Source: Pomphorhynchus laevis
Lineage: Eukaryota; Acanthocephala; Palaeacanthocephala; Echinorhynchida; Pomphorhynchidae
NCBI GenBank assembly: GCA_012934845.2
Contig: WNNJ02003223.1
Coordinates: forward strand, 62,001 to 126,000
Direction of reading: 5' to 3'
DNA length: 64,000 bases
Shown here: piece by piece, positions 51,102 through 60,200 of the stretch
Numbering within the stretch: the first letter of the stretch is position 1
Layout: every line of letters begins with the position of its first letter
The notes under the pieces: model-generated
The model's input: only the letters and a program-made list of their open reading frames with translations
Database searches by the model: none
What the model was told of the DNA's origin: nothing
Program-made: the position numbers and the translations under genes

Positions 51102-52013
51102 CGCATTTTGAACCGATACAATTTCGAAAATCGTTATATTCTAGGAATTTATTTACTGTTTGAGAAGCGGGAACGGAATATCGATTTTCAAACGGTTACA
51201 ATTTTCTGTGATGCTAAACTAAACAGGTACTTATTCACAATGAGAGCAAATAAAAATGACCGATTATCTAATAAGCAATCGGTGTCGCCAATACCACATC
51301 AACATTGTAATATCAACGACAGACTCGTTGAAATTCTGTACGAATTGGTCTACGGGTCGCTAGTATATAAAGACGAATTCGAATCGCACATTGAATTTCT
51401 TAAAACCTATACAGAAACACTTCAAATTTCAGAACAGAGGGCACCAACTCGATTCTTTATCAGCAGCAATAAAATCCAGTCTACCGCATCAGATGAAAAT
51501 GAAGATAGGTCATTACCCTCTGATGGAATATCTAAATACAAAATGAAATATTTTAAAGGTAGTACATTTATAATTAGTAATTTAGAAATTAATCCAGAGA
51601 ATGTAGAGAAATCCGTTGAAATAAAGTGCTTTCTAAAGAATGTGATATCTAAAATTTATGTATTTACTGAACTTCGGAAACATGTGAAATTAGAAATGTT
51701 TGTAAATTTAATGTCTAAAATTGAATTACAAGAATACGGATCAGTACTGTTGGACATGCATCAACGATCAAATTATATGTTTATCGTACAAAACGGTTGC
51801 TTAGTGGCAAGATCCCAATCAGAAAAGGATGAAAACGAAGTAGGTCATCGTTATGTAAAGTCACAATACTTTGGCGATATTAACTTTGTATATAAAGTGC
51901 CATTGAAATACCATCAGTTTGAATGTGGCAATGAAGGAAATTGTATTTTATTTGCGCTCAGTCATGATGCGTTTTGCAACGTAATTTACCCTGAATTGAG
52001 TAACAAAAGATAA
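51102..52013 (+). CDS. Cyclic-nucleotide-binding-like domain protein (single frame)
   Basis: An open frame of about 300 codons unrelated to the LINEs around it. The first ATG with a fair context is at 51,240 (MRANKNDRLS), giving 257 residues; the frame is open back to 51,099. The second half has the shape of a cNMP-binding domain: ISKIYVFTELRKHVKLEMFV, then LMSKIELQEYGSVLLDMHQR, NYMFIVQNGCLVAR, SQYFGDINFVYKV and ILFALSHDAFCNVI. These correspond to the usual helix, GDxxxxxYxIxxGxVxV strand, FGExAL hairpin and final helix. FGDIN replaces FGE[LI][AC], and the Arg that binds cyclic phosphate is not evident, so ligand binding is doubtful. It stops right after the domain. It could be a terminal exon, a retrocopy or a truncated host gene. 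It lies head to head with A7, 30 bases away. Confidence 0.5.
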   Translation, partial: RILNRYNFENRYILGIYLLFEKRERNIDFQTVTIFCDAKLNRYLFTMRANKNDRLSNKQSVSPIPHQHCNINDRLVEILYELVYGSLVYKDEFESHIEFLKTYTETLQISEQRAPTRFFISSNKIQSTASDENEDRSLPSDGISKYKMKYFKGSTFIISNLEINPENVEKSVEIKCFLKNVISKIYVFTELRKHVKLEMFVNLMSKIELQEYGSVLLDMHQRSNYMFIVQNGCLVARSQSEKDENEVGHRYVKSQYFGDINFVYKVPLKYHQFECGNEGNCILFALSHDAFCNVIYPELSNKR

Positions 52014-52049
52014 TTGTCTACATTATTGTCTTTATGAATATATATATCA

Positions 52050-52364
52050 TTTAAAATTTGAGTTTCTATATATATTATTTATATCGAATATATGAAATAC
52101 TGTGTAGTACGATGCTCGCATCATCATTACGACCATAGGTAAAACATAAGTATTAAAACATACTCTAAGACAGCTGTCGGAAAAGTTCAGCTTGATGCCA
52201 CATAAAATACGAGTAATAATTTTTTCATCGGCCCGTGATGTCTTTATTTCTCGCCCTTCCAATTTCGTATCGCATAATATCAAATATGCATACTCGGTGA
52301 CAGTTTTGAATTTGCTAACTTTTATACCGGTCATTTGAAATTTCATCGTAAATCGATCCAGCAA
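52050..52364 (-). mobile_element. RTE-like LINE fragment
   Basis: Minus strand: KFKTVTEYAYLILCDTK, EGREIKTSRADEKIITRI and CLRVCFNTYVLPMVV. This resembles the post-active-site block of RTE-type elements (x-EFxYLGxxI...EIKxRIxxAN...YNxYVxPxxxYG). The copy is truncated and diverged; clade assignment is tentative. Confidence 0.5.
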
Positions 52365-52384
52365 TCATTGTGGGTGATCAGTAT

Positions 52385-53715
52385 TGGAGATTTTTGTAGA
52401 CTTGACACCAAATAATGGTTTTATTCAGTAATCATAATTAAATAAATACAAGGAAACAAGATAACAAACATAAGTACTGTTCACATTATCCAATATCACA
52501 ACACTCTCCCCTTCCCCATTCGTAATCATCCAAATACTTGGGAGGTTTCTTATTTCGTTCGCTTCTCTTCAACAGTGGTTCCTCGTTATTGTCTGAATTC
52601 GGCACATGTTGATCGTTAAACGACGATTCGTTAATGTACTTATCTTGGAGAATATACAGTTCCGCCTGAGCAGCTGATTTATTATAATGAAAGGCAGAAT
52701 GAAGACTTCCATTCGAATCCACTCGACTTTCTTCGCTTACCTCCAGCGTTTATCCCGCAACATCTGCAGATCTATCAACATGATCATATGGATATCGAGC
52801 TAGCTTTCTGACAGACAAGTTAACTTCTTTACCATTAGCTGTTTGAACTAGGGCATAATGCCCATTGGTCTATAATAATTTCACTTTAGAACATAGTGGA
52901 TCACTTTTCGTATAAGAATCATGACGCATGAAGATTGTTTGTCCACTGGTCATCCAACTAGGTATCTTAAATCCGTTTTTCGAATTACGCTGAAAACAGA
53001 ATAGGTAATCGTGAGTGGTCTCTTCTGTAGCAGTGCACAACAGCGTCCTTAAGGCAGATAGAGCAACCGGCAGAACAAATTCCCAATCATTGGTTGACTT
53101 CTTAGTGGTGCTTAAAGCGAGTTGAATGGTTTTCCACATAATTCATACGTAAAGTTCGGTATGTCCATTACCTTGTGGATTGTCAGGGGTACTTCGACTA
53201 TAACTAATTCCCCGAGAGTTGAGATAACGACGAAATTCAGTAGATTATAATCAACGAATTGTTCGGATTCGTCATTTTTTGCTTAACAGTCGCTAGACTC
53301 GTATTGTCGGAGGGGACAAATAAGGATGCCTGTTGTTGAGATGCCTCTAGTGATGCTGCCATTGACACGATTTCGTCTAGGTCACTTTTGTTTGACTCGA
53401 GAATCCTTTCTTGAATATAGGAGTTATGTATCCCATGAATGAACGAATCTGTGATGTGATTTTTGCGATTTATTTCCCCGTTCATTGCTTGAAAATCACA
53501 TTGTGATGCGAAATCTTCCAGCTGTCGAACATATTTAGAGCGTTATCTAAATATGGTAACGCTCAAGACGTTACCTCGTCTTGAGCGTTACCCGCGTCCG
53601 GCTCCAGACTGAACGTGCTGGGTGTTATAACAGTAATCTATAATTGAATAAATACAAGGAAACAAGGTAACAAACATAAGTAATGTTCACATTATCCCTT
53701 ATCATAACAGCCAAC
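52385..53715 (-). mobile_element. Ty3/gypsy-type LTR retrotransposon fossil
   Basis: A small remnant on the minus strand. Parts seen: a gag-like segment (about 53,240-53,500, with SFIHGIHNSYIQERIL), an integrase/pol C-terminal segment (about 52,750-53,140), the RSERNKKPPKYL end of pol (52,540-52,580), and LTR-like repeats about 80 bp long at 53,630-53,710 and 52,420-52,503, both containing CAAGGAAACAAG and ATGTTCACATTATC-type blocks. The internal region is much shorter than in a whole element. It is plainly broken, with several breaks. Divergence between its end repeats suggests moderate to old age. Confidence 0.7.
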
Positions 53716-54012
53716 AAGACTACATCGTCTGCTAAGAGCAAATATTATCCTGATGGGATCAAACTGAGACCAAACTTCGACGAAGCGGTGGAAAGATAAA
53801 CTCGACTATCAAAGCTCCAAAATAAAGTGGCAATGAAGATTAATGTATGAATTTTCCTACAATCAATATTTTTTAGCAAATATAATATAAATATTAAAAT
53901 AAATATTATAAAAATATAATGTTTTTGTAAATACAAATATAATATTTTTTAGCACAATAATATAAATTTTGTCACAATTTTAGCACAATAAATTGCACAA
54001 AATTACTGTCTA
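53716..54012. other. AT-rich spacer downstream of the CLIP-like gene
   Basis: No coding feature identified. From 53,860 the sequence is almost pure A/T. Confidence 0.4.
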
Positions 54013-54018
54013 TTTATT
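54013..54018 (-). terminator. Polyadenylation signal of the CLIP-like gene
   Basis: AATAAA on the minus strand, 57 bases beyond the stop codon of the terminal CAP-Gly exon (54,075-54,077). Spacing and strand fit the 3' end of that transcript. Confidence 0.55.
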
Positions 54019-54074
54019 AACATACAAAATTTAGATATGAAACACAAAAGATTAAATTTAAATAAGACAAAGAA

Positions 54075-54205
54075 TCACTTTTTAATAATTTGAGATATTC
54101 GTACGAATACGCCTTTTCGCATTGGACATTTAAAATATTGAACACCTGCTACAGATCCATCATTTTTTCCATCTTTGTTGTTAAGCTCAACACCAGCCCA
54201 TATTC
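54075..54205 (-). other. Terminal exon: second half of the CAP-Gly domain
   Basis: Follows the acceptor TTTGGATTTAG and encodes (G)IWAGVELNNKDGKNDGSVA through FVRISQIIKK and a TGA. The GKNDGSV tubulin/EB1-tail-binding signature is intact. It is separated from the first half of the domain by a 3,994-bp intron. Confidence 0.88.
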
Positions 54206-57200
54206 CTAAATCCAAAAAATGTTTTAATATTTAGTATCACAGAAATATGGTTCATAAATAAAACTTATCACTTTAAGCAATTATTAATTTAATTTATTAA
54301 TTTAATTACATATACAGTCCACTAGGTGCAGGCTTAATCGATCCGTCGTCTAGTGATGGCTTCGGTTCGAATCTCGCCTATTGTCAGTTAACATCTTAGT
54401 AGTACGGTCTGGGCAATATCTGAATATTCAGGCGGCTTGTATTAGCCTATGGCTAGTTCGTTGGTAGACTAGCTCGCATCCCTCTTATGACCCTAATAGT
54501 GGATTAATCTTAAGAAAGCGGAAGAGGATCACTGAGGTCTTGCTAACTCACAACAGAAGATATTGGACTATCAGAGGATATGGGAACATCATAGATCATA
54601 ACAAAAACCTATTTCGTTACAGGAAATTGTATTGGATTACTAAAGGTTATGGGGACAGCAAAAACTGCACAAAATAACGATAATGACAATGATGATATGA
54701 AATAAATTATTGAATCGAAACGATGGACAGCTTACCACTGACTAGAGGAATTGTCAAAGTCGTTTGACCTGCGAACGGGCAGTTGCTCGGAATTGGCAAA
54801 ATAAACGTCGACGGTCATTGCAGTGGACAATTCTATTTACAGGAACATAAAACGTTACTTGGCTTACGGGGAAATAACTAGATCTAGCGAGGGAGGTAAT
54901 TCGCTTCGATATTGAAATAGTCAAAGTTACCTCTCTTCATTATTCTGGTTCTGGTGATCAACTTTTGAATCAAGATTAAGCTTACACTATCCGGGAGTTG
55001 CTACGGGAGAGCGTCGGCAGGCGGGTATAATACTCACAAACTCCTGTTGTCATTAGCTGACGAGAAGTTTTGCCCAGTAAATTAAAAGTTGATTATGCTC
55101 CTGTAATGGAAGTATTTACTAATTACATCCAGGCGGACGTTGCCTAATTGCGGGAACAAATAGAGAATGTCAAACAAGAATGGTCTATGTTCAAAACTTC
55201 GTTTGACAAAGCGACTTCGAAGAGTGTGATTTGAGGACTGTGGGTGCCTGTCGTTAAGGCAATTCTCGAACTGTTTGGTGGACACCAGTAGTAAGAGCGG
55301 CCATTCAACATAATAAAATGGCTTATAAGGCAACCTTATCTGATAGGTTACTGGATGCTGTAGACATGTATCGACATGCTAAGATAACTACAGCTCTAGC
55401 AGTTGCTGAGTCAAAGAATGCAACTTGTTTGAAGTTTGGTGAGCGTCTCGAACTATATTATCGTTCAATATCTAGCATGTTCTGGACCACGATCAAAGCC
55501 CTTCGTGTTGGAAAGCAAAAAAACTGCTCAGACTATTTTAAGCTATCATGGGCATCTGTTAAACAATAATAAAGGCATACTTATTCGTTGGAAAGAGCCT
55601 TCTCATGTGGAAGAAGCATTTTCGAATTAAATGGCATATCCCATTACCTTGGCAGAGGTCATTACTGTCGTTCACAAACTTGATAATGGCAAATCTGTTA
55701 GGGTTGATGAGAATCTACCTGAGATTTTGAAGGCTCTTGACGTTGAAATTATGGAGTGGATAACACGACTCTCCAATATAGCACTGAAATAAGGAAAGGT
55801 TCCTAGTGATTGGCAAACCGGGGTGGTGATTTCGATCTATAAGAACGGGAATAGAAGAGAATGTTCTAATTATAGGACATTACTCTTCTTAGTCAACCCT
55901 GTAAGCTATTTGTCAGGATCCTTTATCTAAAGATACAACCGAAAGTAGAGGAACCGTTACAAGAACAGTAATGCTGCTTATGTTCTTGTCGAGAAACTAC
56001 GGATCAGCTCTTCACTATTTCAACTATTCTAGAACACACCTGGGAGTACGCTTAACCAGTCCACATGTGTTTTGTAGATTTTGAGAAGGCGTTCGACCGA
56101 AATGATAGGTTGTGGGAGGTACTTAACAAGTACAAAGTTCTACACTAAATTCGTGTAGCTATGACCTCTTTGTACGAACTAAGTACGAGTTGTATTCATG
56201 TTTGAGGCAGGAAGTCTGAGTCATTTTCTGTAAGTGTTGTGCGCTGTCAAGTCTGTCAATTGTCTCTACTTTTGTTCCTTGTTTACATGGATAAAATCTA
56301 GAGTAGGACCGCTTTGTCGGAGTTTGGTATATCCAAAACCGTCTCAATCTGCTCTGCCCTGAACAAGGTAGCATCGTTAATACGAATTGGTGATAAGGTC
56401 TTAACCGACGTGGAAGGATTCAAGTACTTGGGCTTATTGCTTTCGAGTGATGGTAGGAATAATCGATAAATTGACAAACGGATATGTGCAGCTAACGCAG
56501 TAATCGGATCTATACGCAGATCAGTTGGTGTAAATAGAGATAAGCTTTAAGGCGAAGCTACCGATCAGTCTTCACTTATAGGCATGAACTTTGGGTCATG
56601 ACTGAAAAGACTAGATCTCGAGTAAATGCAGCCATTCCAATAATGTGGCTGAATTTAGCCTTAGAGATAAAGTTCGAAACTCGGTCATCCGCAAGAATCT
56701 TGAAGTAAAGTCGCTACTCATCCACGTTAAAGGAAGTCAGCCGAGGTGGATAGGCCACTCTTGAGAATCGCTAGGAGGCGTCTTCATTGTGAAGTGTTCT
56801 AGATTGAACTTTCTGGAAGGAGAACCGAAGACTCGGTATAGGTATAAAGATCAAACTTTCCATCTTTTCAAGGTTTGGGCTATCTGAAAAGGAAGTCTGG
56901 TCGTCGACGTAGTACTGTGATACTTGATCACATATCGTTTGTTCACTTCCTCTACTTCCCGACTTTTGTATCAGTGACAACAATGAACAAATTTTGTTTA
57001 TTAAGTAAATGTTATGCTACATATAGAGTCAATTTAATTTTATTAACGACTATTTGTGATAAATAAGTTCAACAAGTAAACGATAAAAATAGTGTAAATA
57101 GAAAATAGCTTTAAAATGCCGAAATTAAAGATACGTCGTGAATACTTATTCAATATAAAATTTAATAATTTCTACTATAAAATAAATATAACGTGTAAAT

Positions 57201-60200
57201 ATAACTTTATTATTTATAATATAAATGATGTAAATAAATACATTAAATTGATGTATCGGATAAAACGATCTAGTAAACATTAAATAATTATTATTTGTTT
57301 AAAGCATTTGAAAAAAATATTTCGTTTGCAATTGCTCGATCGTCTTCTGTTTGTCTAAGATCGCCCTGGTCTTGTTGTGGCATGCCTGTAAGGTATTTTT
57401 TTACCAGCACGCGTCCAATCACAGAATAATGACAAGATCATAATTAATTGCACAAAGGCCCATTTGAGGGAACCGAATATTTTATCAAATGAATAATAAA
57501 TTATAAGAAAAATATATTGAAATATATTATAAGAAAAATACATCACTGAGCTCGAACCTGAGCTCAGTGATGTCCCAGGTGCACGTTTGGACATTGTATG
57601 TTCGGGACTTCAGAGCAATTGATTTAAGCGGACGTTTCTAGACGTTACCATCTTTAATATTCACGCTCAATCGTGTGCTTGTGGTGTCCCGCATCCGTGT
57701 TTGCTAGCAATGAAGCGAGAAAAAAGGCGAAATACAGTGAACGCATTGTGAGTCTTGAACGGAGCAGATTCGTGCCTCTCGTCTTATCCACGTCGGGTGG
57801 TATGAGCGATCAAATGAGACTATTTCTGAAATCACTAGCTGCGATTAAGGCGCAGAGCTCAATACAGCAATATTCCGAAATTTTGGCACTGATAAAAAAA
57901 TATTTCGTTTGCAATTGCTCGATCCTCTTCTGTTTGTCTAAGATCGCCCTGGTCTTGTTGTGGCATGCCTGTAAGGTATTTTCCTACCAGCACGTATCCA
58001 ATCACAGAATAATGACAAGATCATAATTAATTGCACAAAGGCCCATTTGAGGGAACCGAAGATTGTATCAAATGTACAATAAATTATGCTTATTAAAAAG
58101 AGCATTTGATAAATGCTTTTAACGAATTGGACTTTAATAAATTTGGTATTAATGTTATAAAATTTAAGCAATAAGCGACGCTTCTTCAAAATTGCCCACC
58201 TTTTGCAAATTTAGTACATCCTATGTATCGCACAACTCCAGATCGGTTCATCGACAATTGAACAATGTCATTCACTTGAACATCTGATGTACTTGGTTTA
58301 ACGGTTGACTTAAAATTTTTGAATTATTTAAAGTAAGACTAATTTACTTAAAAAATTACGTAATTATAAATTACTAATTACGTACTTTAAAATTACGTGT
58401 TCACTTTGATCGTACAGCCAGCAAACACTTTCTATTTCACTTAAATGCAAAGCTTGTAATTCATGTGTTGTATTCTTGTCAGAATCCAACAAGAATTCTG
58501 TGGTAATTTATGATAATCTAATTATTAATCTCATCTATAGATGTGGATTGTTGTGGATTTCAACAATCCAAGGAAACAATTCATAAGCAGCAATCCAAGG
58601 TTGTGGATTGTTGCATATGATCAAGAAATCCAAGTGGAGATTACCTAAATAATCAGAAAAATAAAATTATCTTATTATTTCGACTATCGCTATAGTCCTT
58701 TTCAACACTAGATAATGTCACATAAGAGGAAACATCATTTACACGCATTTGGCCTATCTGCTATTTTGAGTCGAGGAACATAGTCAGTATTCGTTTAGTT
58801 TTACGCTATTAAAGAACTCGGAAGAATGCAAAGGCATTTTTTGCTCAATGCAAAACCGTAAATAATTTAATAATTTATAATAACTAACTTTATTTAATAA
58901 AATTTAAGATCAACTTTTTACTGAATAGTTTAAAATAAATCGAAAGGAAAATTCCTACGAATAATTGCTATATCAACACTAGATAATGTCACATAAGAGG
59001 AAACATCATTTACACGCATTTGGCCTATCTGCTATTTTGAGTCGAGGAACATAGTCGTATTCGTTTAGTTGTACGCTATCAGATAACTCGGAAGAATACA
59101 AAGGCATTTTTTGCTCAATGCAAAAACGTGAATAATTTCCAAACCTGGATACTTTGGTGTACTGATCGTAGACGTTTACAATATATTTATTTTACAATAA
59201 ATACGATGTAGCTTTTGTAATAAAAAGCGCATCTGTTTACACAATTGTTGTCAAAATAAGTAAGTATGCCTACATACATCAATGCGTCTTATACTTTGAT
59301 TTTCCATTTTCTAATCTTAATACATGAGACATCTTCTAATAATCAGTTCATAAAAATTTAGAATTATAAAATATCTCTTACATACGATGTTGCTACAATA
59401 ATGGCTACAACCAATTTGTGTTTTTATGCTAACACTTTGATGCAGAGCACTTTTGTTGCTAAATGGATGTTTGGTACCGTCATTAAGATACTACGTCCAA
59501 GAATGGAATTGATTAGAGCCTTGGATAAAATGTTCAAAATACATGTAGATCAACTGTGAAAGGTGAATGAAACACGCTGTACAATTCGAAACGAGTATAA
59601 TACAGATGACGATTACACACCTAGAATTGATGCATGTATCAAGTTATCTGACGAGGATAACAATAAAAATATGCATTAGGAAATCAATCAAAAAGTTCAA
59701 TTCCCGAATAACCCTTGAATACAAGAAACAGCAATACTGAGCGAATCCAATGAACAACCTTTAGAGCATTTTGATGTAGAGCACTTTTGTTGCTAAATGG
59801 ATGTTTGGTACCGTCATTAAGATAATAAGCCAAGGATGGAATTGATTATAGCCTTGGGTAAAATGTTCAAAATACATGTAGATCAACTGCGAAAGGTGAA
59901 TGGAACACGCTGTCCAATTCGAAACGAGTATTATACAGATGACGATTACACACCCAGTATTGATGCATGTATCAAGTTATCTGTCGAGGAAAACAATAAA
60001 AATATGCATCAGAAGATCAATCAGGACATTCAATTCCCGAATAACCCTTGAATACCAGAAACAGCAATACTGAGCGAATCCAATGAACCACTTGTACTAT
60101 AGCAGTCAACCCTTAGAAGATCTCAACGAATAAGAAGATAACCTTGATTATATTTACAACCAGAAGGGATGTAGCACTAGCTAATGAAGAGAAGAGATGT

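Noticed and set aside
54357-54385. tRNA or tRNA-derived SINE
   Set aside because: GGTTCGAATCTCGCC resembles a B box, but no matching A box at proper distance and no cloverleaf could be drawn.
57355-58189. Two similar small minus-strand proteins (near 57.4 and 58.0 kb)
   Set aside because: They are the same frame read through the two non-coding 194-bp repeats; similarity comes from the repeat.
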